Positions 23,806 through 34,470 of a stretch of 64,000 nucleotides of DNA are shown here, piece by piece. The notes under the pieces are model-generated. The model was not told where the DNA came from, did no database searches, and saw only the letters and a program-made list of their open reading frames with translations. The DNA is taken from positions 7,825,433 to 7,889,432 of the forward strand of contig NC_135120.1 in assembly GCF_050908995.1 (NCBI RefSeq), written 5' to 3'. The DNA is from Andrena cerasifolii (taxonomy: Eukaryota > Arthropoda > Insecta > Hymenoptera > Andrenidae). Position numbers and translations under genes: made by a program. How positions within the stretch are numbered: the stretch's first letter is position 1; each line of letters begins with the position of its first letter.

Positions 23806-24802
23806 TAATAATAATAATTTCACACGTCTCAACATGCTTGTTACCATTCGAAACGTCTCACTACCACAATTTACCTAAAACTGTACACGAAGGTGTGAGA
23901 TTGAGATACCAAATCCCAATTAGAAACTTGAAATGGCCAGGCCATTCCTCATTCCGCGCCATGCTTATAATAATTCACCCTTAACGCGCAGTCGTTTCGC
24001 TGCTTGCCAGCAAAAGTGCCTCGCAGAATTACGAGGACCAAAATTACTTTCCCCGTCGAACTTATTAAATCTCCGTAAAACGATGGTCGGCGCTTTCATT
24101 AAAATCTGGTCTCGTACTTTTAGCGAGAGCTGGTGCGAGTCCGCATCGGGGGAGTGTCCGTACCGGAAGCGCGCCACGTAGCCCACCACCCCTCTGTTCG
24201 CCGGGGTCATGTAAATCGAGTTTAACGACCCCGTCGAGTACGTGCATTCTTGAGAATATAATCAATGCCTGCTTCCCTTTCGGAATTCCTCCAACAGCCG
24301 GGGGACTCTTTCAACCATCATCGAGCCGCTCGAATATCTTATGAATCGTGAAATTCCCGCGTCAGCAATTTCCCCCCTTTATACCGGAATTATTGGAGAA
24401 ACAGAAGGGTCGAAGAGCGGCCGACGGGGAGGAGAGGAATATATAAGTCTATCGGCCACGAGTCCGCGCCCTTTGTCTACACGACAGCCACGGCGGAGCG
24501 TGTCGCCAAGTTTTATTTTAACGAGTTCGTATGTACGTGCTCGTCGTGGCCATTATTTTCTCCCGTGTACGTAAACTCATTATCCACCGCTTTCTTTCTC
24601 GCCGTCAATCATTACAGTCCCGCGAACTACTGGTAAGCTTCACAGGGATTACATCGAATGGGATCCTCAAGCTCGTTTGATTCGCACGGAAGTTTGGTTG
24701 TTTTTTTGTTTTTTTGTCGACGAGCGATGTCATTGAAACGTAGAACGATCGACAGTTGTTTTGTTTCCTGGGAAGGTTCGGACAAGATTTTTGGTGTAAT
24801 AG
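23806..24802. other. Non-coding, GC-moderate
   Basis: About 1 kb between two transposon blocks, beginning with a short (AAT)n run. Short frames on both strands (23933-24265) show no domain. No exon supported. Confidence 0.5.
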
Positions 24803-25196
24803 TAGGGGAGAATGGGTAATGGCGGTCACTTAAGCAGTGAGTGTAGTAAAACCAAGTTGTAAGGTGCAATATTTCTTGAAAACGATTTTTTTATAAACTT
24901 AAACTATCAACCTGTTCGTAGGATATGAATATAATTAATTTTATATTGATTTATTCAATAAAATTACAAAATACAGAAATGATGTGTTTGACAGACATTG
25001 TACACACCTACGGGTACCGTTAGGGAACTAGGTTTTGATCAGTTTAGAGGGCTTCCCGCTTTAATATTTATTTTTAACCTAATGAAACTTTAAACCATAG
25101 ACTTTTTTATACTAAAAGATGAATTAATGTTTAAACTTTAAGGAAATTTTTTTAAAAGTTGAAAATAAATATAAGTTAATTATTTATAAGGTGACT

Positions 25197-25469
25197 AGGA
25201 ACTAGTTTTGGATGATCTAAAGTACATGGGAACTAATTTTTGATCAGGTCAGGAACTAGTTTTTGATCATCTAAAACACGTGGGAACTAATTTTTTGATC
25301 AGATGAGGAACTAGTTTTTGATCATCTAAAATATATGGGTACTAATTTTTTGATCAGATGAGGAACTAGTTTTTGATCATCTAAAATATATGGGAACTAA
25401 TTTTTTGATCAGATGAGAAACTAGTTTTTGATCACCTAAAATATATGGGAACTAATTTCTTATCAGGTA
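25197..25469. repeat. 55-bp minisatellite made of two half-units
   Basis: Five tandem units start at 25197, 25251, 25306, 25361 and 25416. Each is two related halves of about 27 bp, GGAACTAGTTTTTGATCATC and GGAACTAATTTTTTGATCAG. The word GGAACTA-T5-6-GATCA therefore occurs about ten times. Single degenerate copies lie outside the array at 25023-25045, near 25975-26000 (inverted) and near 26360. Confidence 0.92.
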
Positions 25470-26384
25470 AGGTATTAATATTTTATCAGAAAGGCATACT
25501 AATTAAAAAGAAAGTACCAAATAAACTTATCTTTAGTATTATACCTATATCTTCTTATATCAGAGATTGGGATTATTGAAATAATTAAACCAAATTAGTT
25601 TCTCTGTAAATAAGAGATTTTATATTATAACAATACTACTAATTACAATGTTTATACAAAATTTACAAGTTACCTGTAAATAAGAGAAACGACAATTACG
25701 GTCGATTATTCGTCTTCCTTAGTAACAGTTAATTATCTTAGCACGTGCTCTTACATAAAATCTATCTCCCTGTCTCTCTCTCCCTGTCTTTCTCTCTACC
25801 TCGCTGTCGATTCATACCTTCCTCGACGAGACATCTAGCCGGTGTCATAGAGGCGCGCGCGGAGCATACTAAGCGCGCTAAATTTAAAGAGAGTATATTC
25901 TCTTTACGTACCATCTAAATTTTTTTTTTTTTATAATTTTATAATGTCCTAACCTATTTTTTATTCAGGTGATCAAAAATTAGTTCCACAAAAAAAACTA
26001 AATAATGATCACTGACTTTTCAAGCAAAGGGATACTAAAATTCTTGCGCTACATTGTAAAGTAAAGTATTATAAGCAAAATGTATGAAAATAACCTTTAA
26101 TACCGCAGCAACCAGCAAAGAAATCGACTTTGACGTCGATGGTGATCTCTTATTTCGAACAGTAAGAGATGGCGTTCAACAGGGGTTTCCTTCAAGTGGG
26201 CTACCTTACACATTTATTTTCACGAAAACTAACAATTCTAACTGTTTCGATATACAACACATATATTTTTGAATTATCAATTTTTATGTTAGTAATTATT
26301 CCAAACAATTATTTATTGACATAAACTTAAAAGAACGATTTATTTCACGAACTGATAAAAAATTAGTGCCTGATCAAGAACTAA

Positions 26385-26780
26385 CAAGGGAAGATCCCGA
26401 ACCCAAAAACTAAAAAAATTCTCAAAAAAGACTCCTGATTACAACGCAATTTTTTTTGCTGCCCCAATTCACTCGCAGCGGTGAAAACTCGGCTATTTTC
26501 CGATTTTGTGTTGTAACTCGCGAACTGTAAGAGATAAAAAAAAGTTCCAAGACAAAAGTTACTTCTTTTAATTAGATCTATCATGTGGTAAACAAATATT
26601 TTACAGTTCATGAGTTATCACACAAAATTGGAAAGTAACCGGATTTTCAGGGGCCAATTACACCCCATTAGAGTGAATTTGGGCAGCAAACAAAAATTGC
26701 GTCGTAATCAGGAGGAAATTCCCTACATATTTCTAAAGGTTCAGAATTTTTTGAATTTCCGGGTTCGGGATCTTCCTTTG
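26385..26780. mobile_element. CAAGGGAAGATCCC foldback MITE (copy 2, both ends present)
   Basis: It has complete ends: CAAGGGAAGATCCCGAACCC at the left, and the complement of CAAAGGAAGATCCCGAACCC at the right. It is flanked on both sides by TAA (26382-26384 and 26781-26783), a 3-bp duplication like those of PIF/Harbinger elements. The halves are inverted copies of each other. It lies within the 24803-27155 element and so inserted after it. Confidence 0.85.
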
Positions 26781-26828
26781 TAAGTAGTTCCTTAACGATA
26801 ATAGCGGTCACGTTGCGGTCTGGGGCTG

Positions 26829-27110
26829 CTACATTTTCCGCATATGTATCAATCCGCCCAGTCCCATCCAACAACATTCAGAATGGGCCCAGAGGCCACA
26901 AGAGATGCATCGAAACCACATTTCATTATCACGACCAAACTGATAGCAAATAATACACTTGTGCACTGCTTTTTCAAGCATTTGGGAAGCCCAATTAGCC
27001 CAAAGGCTTGTTTTCCTTGGATACTTAGCAACAATTAAGGCGAGGGCGTTCGACAATATAGCGAATGATGCGGTGGAACGTAAAAAAAAGAAATTCGACA
27101 TTTCGGACAT
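26829..27110 (-). pseudogene. Decayed transposase C-terminus with PHD-like finger
   Basis: The frame reads KCIICYQFG, then MWFRCISCGLWAHSECC. This matches C-x2-C, W-x2-C-x2-C-x2-W-x-H-x2-C of a C4HC3 finger. The last Cys pair is out of frame: from about 26880 the neighbouring frame reads GWDWAD, a stop, then YICGKC. A one-base frameshift plus a stop therefore break the domain. It is a pseudogene relic inside the element, and lies next to its right end as expected for a minus-strand gene starting there. The N-terminal part MSEMSNFFF looks like non-coding DNA translated by chance. Confidence 0.6.
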
Positions 27111-27155
27111 GCCGTTTTACAATAACGATACCGACCACTGCCCCATTCTCCCCTA

Positions 27156-30100
27156 CCTATCGCGACTTTCGATCCACCCGGTGCAACGACCAGCAAGCCC
27201 GACGAATTTGAACGGATTAACCGAAGTGAAATTAACAGCCCGGCGAAATAAGGTTCGCTATCTCATCGGAAGCACATTCGACCTCTCTTCGTTAAACCGA
27301 AATTACTCTCCGCATCGGCTGGGAGCGAGCGGGCCGAGCGCTCCAGCCACGATTCTCATAAAAATCCTTCGTTTCCTCGTTCGCTCTTTAATTAGATCGA
27401 CCGAGCAGTCGTATCAGCGGAATATAAATTATCGTCAGGCTCGACGTTTGTTGGCCAGCCTCCCCCTCGGGCCGAATCAACGATCGTGCAACGTTTACGC
27501 CCGACGATCCGGGGGAGCAAACAAAAGGGAAGCGTCCCCTGTAGAGTAGGTGAGTACCTCGGGAGTAACGAAGGGAGAAACAGCTTGCACGCTATGAAAA
27601 TAGCTATCAGAATCACTCTCGAGGACGTCGTTATTCCCCTTTAATACGGGGAAGCTTTTCTGTCGACGACGTACAAAGTCTGTTACCAGGAATTATGTCG
27701 GCCGTAGGGTGCCGCGAGATCCGCCTTCGTCGTGTACCCCTCGTCTTCTTTGTTCCCGCGTCGTTCGGAAGCCAATACCTCCCGTCCCAGCCCTTCCCCT
27801 CGTCCGAACGATCGAGGAAAATGTTACCGTCCACGGTTAGGCAGCCAGTTCTCCGCCAGAAACGAATATCCCTTCCCCCTCCGCCCGCAACCCCCTTTTT
27901 CTCGTTTTTCCTCCAAGGAACTTCCGTCGAGGTGCTTGTCAAGCTTCCCCTTCGTAAATCAATTTTCGAACTCGCGCTCCCGATTACCGTTCACCGGACC
28001 ACCCTCTCTGCCTACCCTCCCGCGTTTTACAGACACGGTTTTGTCACGGAGGCGCGCGGGGGTGGCGCACGCCAGCCGTTGTGAAATTACTTTGAAAATT
28101 CCCCGCATCAACGCTACCCGAGGATTGTTAAGCAGGCGAGGAGGCGCGCTATTTTTCTCGCGGCATTCGGCAAGAGATAAATGGAGGAGCTCGATGGGAA
28201 GGGTTGCCAGTTCCCGCCGAAGGAATTAGGATCGATCGAGTTCCTCCTCGCGCGCGAGGAAACGCGTTTAGGAAATAAAACGTTCGGCTGATCAAGCACC
28301 CGTCGGGACGGGTGTTGAGGTAATTGAGGTTTTCGTTCGGTGCCCCGGCTGAAAGAAGGGCGAAATAAGGGTGTGAATAACACGGGCCAATGGGCGCGGG
28401 ATAGGACAGGGAAAATTGCCTGATTACGGAGCGAAGAGGAGTTCTGTGTCCGTTAAAAGTCGCTGGGTGAATACCATGCTCGGGTAGCCGGTGTTCATCA
28501 AGGTACAATTACAGTGTCCTCCGAGTGGTTTTCAGCCTGCACTGAAATTTTCTCCGCCTCACGACCCGGGCACGATTTTCCCCGCCCCTTGTCTCGCGCT
28601 AAACGACTGCTTTATTCCGTCGCTGCACCCTTTCGCGGCCGGATGCCGAGCTTAATCTTCGCCGGGTGACTACTGGTCAACTCCCAAACTAATCGAGCTT
28701 ATTTTCAATCGAACCTTCGTCGCATAGGTACAGCAATGGTGAGGGAAATACAAGCGTCCTTCGCACGTAATTTTCACATCCCGTTTCACGCGAAAAGCCA
28801 GGCGAACAGCGGCTTTTTCATCCGGAAGCAGAAAGGGGAACATCGAACTCGAGGTTTTCCAGGCGGCAGAAAAGAGTATGCGAAGAAAACTCGTTATGCA
28901 TGCAATCACGTGATATCGAGCATCCGGCTGGAAAGGTCTTCCTTATAGCCGCGGACGCGTTTTACGTCCAACCGGAATACGTAAAAGTACTGCCTCCTGG
29001 GGAAGGGGGAGCGGTCAACGAACGCGTCGTAAAGGTGGCAAATCCATCGTGGAATGTGGGTCGTGGCGGCTGGTTAGGGTCGGCAGGAAGCGAGGAGGGT
29101 GGGTGTCGAGAGCAGGGCGGCCAGGAAATCGGCCGGGGCGATTTTATTTCGGCACCGCTCGAAGAGTTTGCTTGGATTTTACGCGCGTTTGATTGACGTC
29201 GGTTGTTTCGCTATGCGACGGCTGACAGAGTTCCCCGGGCCGCGTGTTATTTTCTACTTCGAACCAATCCGGGATCGTTAACTTTTCATGGAATGACAGA
29301 GGAGTTGGAGAGGTCCCTTCCTCCGGGGATGCAACCACTCCGTTCCCAAGTTTCCTTATTCGACGCTCAAACGCGTCGCGCTCTTTTACGCGGGATTATA
29401 TCCGTTTCCCTCGTTTCGTTTCCCCCTCTAGCTCGCTTTTTTTCCACCCTCCCGAAGCTTCTTACTTAAACGGATTCTTCCTACAGCGCGCCCTCCGACA
29501 GCTCCGCCATTTCCGATCTCCATGCTTCGATTAAGAAACGCTGCTCGCCTAAGCGTGTTTGGCAAAGAGCTTTTTACACAGAGAGTGGAAACTTTCAAGT
29601 CCTGCAAAATTTACGCAGCTTAATACCGGAACTCTCGTTTTGGACCGGAGAACTTTATTCTCGGAAGTTTTAATGGCTGCAAATTGACTAGTGAAACATC
29701 CGCGGGAAAGCAACCAGGATGCTTCGGTAGTCGCTTAAATATTTAACTAAAGGAGAAGGATTAACTAACTAAATAAAATCGAGCCACTCAGGGCAACGAC
29801 TGGAGAACCTGAAGGATCCGCTATTTTTCTCTTCCATCGCTTTTTCCTCGCCCAGCGACTCCAGTTGCCGAAGTCCATTTCCCATTCGGGAAGCAGTGAC
29901 ATCTCGATGACGCGTTGCCCGCGAGTAACCCCCCAGCATTAAGACGTCCCCCGTGGAATGGCTGTTGTCTGGTCCACGGGCGCGTGTGATCCCCCGTGAA
30001 CCCCCGGTTGCATCGCGTGCATGCACGCCACCTCCGCCGCGGCCGCCGAGATTCCGCGCGGGCTGAAGAGCAGCGCACGGAGGAGGACACACGGGGGAGC

Positions 30101-30596
30101 ATGTCGGGCTTCCGAGAAACGTGTTCCTCGCGTGTGATTGATAGCGCGCGTCTGACGTGACACGTGCTACACGTACCGCCGCATCTCCCTCTCTCTCTCT
30201 CTCTCTCTCTGTCTTTGTCTCTCTTTCGCTGGTGCAGCGGCTGGTCGAAACCGTGGCTATCGCGTGTAATTTTGCCAGACACGGGCAATTGTCTCGGGAG
30301 CTGGCAGCCACCGAACGGAATCAAAAGGGCCGAGGGAGGAAGGGCTGTGCTTCAAGGCGAGAGACACCACCGAGATTATATCGCGACAAGCTGGCCGGGA
30401 CGTGTTCTACAAGACTGCTGTCGGCATTGTCGCGGGAAACTTATGTAATTGTACGGGGAAACGGCGTGCCGCGTTTTTGCGCGAGCCCCGCTCTGCCGCG
30501 CCGCCTCGAGGAAGCACCGAGGATGCTATCTGCGAGGGGGTGGACTGGTGAGCGACGTTCGAGCTTCAACGAGGGGCAGTCGATCGCTTCGAGTAG
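27156..30596. other. GC-rich, CpG-dense non-coding DNA
   Basis: 3.4 kb without recognised exons. Long frames open on both strands simultaneously (27392-28229, 28149-28508, 29769-30645), because stop codons are rare in this composition. Translations are rich in Arg/Ser/Pro and match no domain I know. A (CT)n tract sits at 30184-30225. Probably intron. Confidence 0.5.
30184..30225. repeat. (CT)n microsatellite
   Basis: About 12 CT units, then GTCTTTGTCTCTCTTTC. On the other strand it reads as GA repeats. Confidence 0.95.
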
Positions 30597-31771
30597 TAGG
30601 GTGAAGAGTAGAATGGTTGGCCACTTAAGTAAGAGTGTCACATAAATATCGAATTATAAATGTGAATTTAGTAAATTTGAAATGGAAGTCAATATAAATA
30701 AGTACAAAAAAACCCTAATAATCTAAAAATAGAGTTTATAAAAAAAATCAAGAATGTATAAAAATATTCAACAAATGTGTTGACTACAAAGAAATATAGT
30801 TATTGGCATGGTCGTATAGTGATTGGCCGCTATTTGACTCATAATATAACCTAAAAGAAAATGTTATATAATTTGATGATAGAGAAATGGGATTAAAATT
30901 ATTCAATAAAAATGCATATATCTTATGCATGTATGCGTTTATTACACATAAATAAATATGTTTATTCTTACAGATCTTATACTTTATATGTTATTATCTC
31001 TGGCAAGGTATATTCTCATTGGGTATCTTTCATTGCTTATAATTATTGGTTTCACTCTTTTATTTTGAATAGTATTCTCCTTGTTACTGATTTTCTCTTT
31101 TTTAATGTTTTTCTCTTGCTGCTTTATCCAATTAATTCAATCAAATTTCACTTTTTAATTCCAATTTATTAAATAAATTTAATAATCAAATTGAATTTGA
31201 ATACACCAATTAAAATTCAAATAACAAGAAACTTAAAATATGACTATATAATGTAACATATATAATAGAACTTCTTCTTTTTATTCAATTGTACTATAAT
31301 TATGTAAATGTTGAATATTTTTAAAAATTACCGTTTCAATACCGCTAATGAATAGGGGGCCAATAACTGTTTTACCGTTATCATGGTTATAAAATAGTTG
31401 CCGGCAGCCCGGCCAATTATTGATATTCAACATTATTCATATGACAGTTGTTGGCCTCCTGTAATTTTCATAATATATGTATAATTTTAACAAATAAGTA
31501 AGTTTTAATACATTAAAGTATTCGAAAACTTTCAACTGTACTCTTATGATTTTTTTATTGAATCGCTGTAATTTTCAAGCTGTAAAGCCGAGTCTCCTAT
31601 CTGCTTTTAAATATAATCACAGTATATAATGAGTGGAGAAATATTGATTACATTCGAAGCAAAACAATACAAGGAATATGAATATGTTCATTAAAAAAAG
31701 CATAACATTGATATTTCTTTATATTTTTTCATTTGTCAAAATAGGGCCAATCACTGTACTCTTTACCCCTA
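30597..31771. mobile_element. AT-rich TA-flanked element with TTGGCC sub-terminal repeats
   Basis: The left end is TAGGGTGAAGAGTAGAATGG and the right end is the complement of TAGGGGTAAAGAGTACAGTG. After either end comes TTGGCC. The words GTGATTGGCCgCTATTTGAC (30819-30838) and its complement near 31740-31760 repeat this sub-terminal block. Further GGCCAA copies lie at 31358, 31412 and 31451. The sharp drop in GC at 30620 and rise at 31790 marks the borders. No transposase seen. Confidence 0.75.
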
Positions 31772-32107
31772 TTCGAGGCTGAAGGATTTTGGACGCTTTA
31801 ATTTCTGCTGGAGTTCAATTCATAGTTGTGTAAGACTTACTCGGAGTAGGAAGGGGCGATTAGCATTTGTTTCAAAGTAACGCGATACTAGGCACACTGG
31901 ATATCTGGGTTACATGTAAGTTGAGCAGTGCTAGGTCTGGTTTAATGTAAGTTAATGCGGCATAGGTTTGGGTTAGGTGGTTACGTAGGGTTGCTAGACG
32001 GAAATTACACTAATTATGTGCGTAGATTTGTGTGTGCAGCTACTCTGAGAACTGCTACTGTGAGAAATACCACGTATGGAAAACGCATTTGCTTTGTTAG
32101 CGATACG
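31772..32107. other. Short non-coding gap between two elements
   Basis: About 335 bp of mixed composition, with no open frame or repeat of note. Confidence 0.5.
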
Positions 32108-32442
32108 TAGGGTAAAGGCAGGTAATATGGAACAGCACGTAATGTGGAACTTCGTAAAATTTCGATAACTAAATAACGAACTCTTCAGGCAATCGTGTAT
32201 ACTAGATCCCTAGACACAATAGACGATTGTACTGGCAATTGAGCATGAGTCGGGCATCCTTCACTGAAAGAGAAACGTTTATAGTTTTCGTGGGGTGTAA
32301 AAGTTTCTGAAAAGTGCATCAAACAGTTAAATATTGTAGTGAAGGTATGTTACAAAGTATTATTTTGATATAATTTATCATTAAATATGTGTGTTCTTGA
32401 TTATTCAACAATAGTTTACCAATAAAGTTACTTTCTTCTTAC

Positions 32443-32820
32443 AAGGGAAGATCCCGAACCAGAAAATTAAAAAAAATCCTCCTGATTACAACGCAATTTT
32501 TGTTTGTTATCCAAATTCACTTGAAGGGGTTGAAATTAACCCCTGAAAATTCGGCTATTTTCCGATTTTGTGTTATAACTCGCAAACTGTAAGAAATAGA
32601 AAAAAAATTCAAGACAAAAGTTACTTCTTTTAATTAGATCTATCATTTGGTAAAAAAATATTTTTCAGTTCACGAGTTATAGCACAAAATCGGAAAATAG
32701 CCGAATTCTCAGGGGTCAATTATACCTCCTTAGAGTGAATTTGGGCAGGAAACAAAAATTGCTTTGTAATCAGGAGGAAATTCCCTACACATTCACAAAG
32801 TTTTAGAATTAATTTCTTGT
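32443..32820. mobile_element. CAAGGGAAGATCCC foldback MITE (copy 3, right tip lost)
   Basis: It begins CAAGGGAAGATCCCGAACCA after TTA, and its halves pair as in the other two copies. The right terminal inverted end is missing; homology fades around TTTTAGAATTAATTTCTTGT. The TTA, TGA and TAA preceding the three copies fit a 3-bp T-N-A target. Confidence 0.75.
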
Positions 32821-32829
32821 CGGAACTTA

Positions 32830-32979
32830 TGCTTATTTTGCGATGGTAATTATAAAAATAATAACAATGAGAAGTAGACCCAATGTATTCGCTGCTTTCA
32901 GTGGTCACACGAATAATGTGGGGCTTCCGAACTATTATTCACGTGCCCAAAGTGTAGGAGACGCAGAAAGCAGGAATAA
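32830..32979 (+). pseudogene. Decayed C4HC3 finger of a transposase (two in-frame stops)
   Basis: Reading from 32830 in one frame gives CLFC, a stop after EK, then CIRCFQWSHE, a second stop, C, then FTCPKCRRRRKQE and a final stop at 32977-32979. The spacing C-x2-C, C-x2-C-x2-W-x-H, C, C-x2-C is that of the fingers at 23072 and 26829. The first Trp is replaced by Thr and two stops interrupt it. It lies about 350 bp from the right end of the 32108-33325 element, in the position expected for a transposase C-terminus. Confidence 0.6.
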
Positions 32980-33325
32980 ATTCCAAAAATGATGTATATT
33001 TATTTATTCGTATCCTCTACTTAATAAATCTTCATTTTCAGTAAAGGAAAAGTAAAGATTTTTGAGTTTTCTTTACAAATTTCCAAGGTGTTCCATATTA
33101 GGACCCATTTTTTCGAACGGTCGTTCATGTCATGTTCACTGTTTTCAGTTTTTCTTACTATAATTGCAAAACAATTGGATTTTCTTACATTTGACGATGC
33201 AAATATGATTATGCATTAGTTCCCTCGTCCCCTCAAGTCAGTTTTATTAAAAAAAAAAAAAAAAATTCCCCTACTTTTGACAAGCTTTTGAAATCAGATG
33301 TTGCATATTACCTGCCTTTACCCTA

Positions 33326-34470
33326 CTTGGTATCTCGAATAATCGATTAATCGAAAACTTGTCTCTTTTCATTACTGATTCCAATGGGAATGCGCATAGA
33401 CGCTCGTCCGCAACTTCTAGTTACATTTCGTCGATTATTCCCTTCGCATGTAAATTGCATGCGGACAGATCTTCTAATAAGTCCTATTTTTCTTTGGAGC
33501 AGGTCCATTACTGCTAAATTCATTTGCGAGAAAGCATGTATCGAATCTGATAATTCACCATTCACCCCAACAGATTGTCCCCCCCTCCCCCTCCTCGATG
33601 AATATAGATTCCCCCCAGTAATCGACTTTTTCCGATTCAACGTGGCGAAAAAAATGGACCCATTAATGGTTTATGAAAGGACCAAAGAGAGTACAAGCGG
33701 AGGACGTCGCGCGCTGGAAAATCGAAAAGTCTGCCTTCCAATTTTCCGGGCATTCACGCTCGTCAACTGACCGTGTCGTTTATTCCCTCATCCTGGCGCA
33801 TGGCGTCGCGTGTCGTCGAAGCGGACGAAATTCAGAGAAAAATGGAGAGGAAAAGGAGACAAGGAAACTACGGCGGGGAAGGGAGAAGATCGAAGAATGA
33901 AAAGAAAAAAAAAAAATGAGTGAAACAAGTAAAACACGCCTCGCAGAAATCGACGAAACCGGACTCAAAGCGCCGATAAAGAAATCACGCCGAGCGAAGG
34001 AGACACGTGAAGCGCGTAAAACGGAAACGGGACAACGTGAACGAAATACCGAAGGACTCCTTTTCCGTTCTCACCAGTCCTGTCGCGCCCAGGAATTCCA
34101 TCGCGAAGGGACAACTCGCGCGAGTCTTTCCTCGGATCGATCTGACCCAGGTTTAATTTACACGGCTCGAGGAAAGCGCGAGGGGAAAAATGAAAAACTC
34201 GCCATTCACCCCAGGCGATTCGCCAGTTCCCCTAGGCCACGAACAATAATTCACGCATCCTGAACCGTGCAACTAATTAGCTAAGGCGAGGAAGATTAAA
34301 TTAGCGAGGAAGTTACTTGATCGATCCTGTATTCCAGTATTAATCGCCTGCTAAACTTAAAGTGTTAGGTATACGACAAAGGGAACAGTGGATTTTGATT
34401 TTAGATACATCGCTAAAGAGATTTGCATCCAAATCGGGTTACTCTTTTCCTAAATACAAGCAGAAGCTCG
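33326..34470. other. Non-coding, purine-rich in part
   Basis: About 1.1 kb. The stretch 33820-34060 is strongly purine-rich (AGAGAAAAATGGAGAGG-like), which keeps frames open in both directions. No domain or exon was recognised. Confidence 0.5.

Larger units (their letters stand above)
24803..27155 (-). mobile_element. 2.35-kb pogo-like DNA element with TIR AGGGGAGAATGGG
   Basis: The left end TAGGGGAGAATGGGTAATGG and the right end (complement TAGGGGAGAATGGGGCAGTG) share the first 14 bases and then GGyGGTcA-like sub-terminal sequence. Both start at TA. The contents are a 55-bp dimeric minisatellite (25197-25469), a CT-rich stretch (25760-25800), a foldback MITE (26385-26780) inserted later, and on the minus strand a decayed zinc-finger reading frame (26829-27110). 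No intact transposase is present. Confidence 0.8.
32108..33325 (+). mobile_element. TA-flanked element with TIR AGGGTAAAGGCAGGTAATATG
   Basis: The left end TAGGGTAAAGGCAGGTAATA and the complement of the right end are identical for 22 bases, with TA at both tips. The word TAATATGGAAC recurs sub-terminally at both sides (32127 region, and inverted near 33080-33100). A foldback MITE (32443-about 32820) is inserted in it. A decayed zinc finger lies on the plus strand at 32830-32979. Confidence 0.85.

Noticed and set aside
25197..25469. Possible CRISPR-like repeat array
   Set aside because: The spacing is that of a dimeric minisatellite with no unique spacers, and the genome is eukaryotic.
26959..27549. 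196-codon plus-strand frame
   Set aside because: It starts within the decayed zinc-finger region on the opposite strand and crosses the right end of the element at 27155. No domain.
29769..30645. Several long frames on both strands
   Set aside because: They run through a (CT)n/(GA)n microsatellite, which translates as LSLSLS or ERERER repeats. This is low complexity, not a gene.
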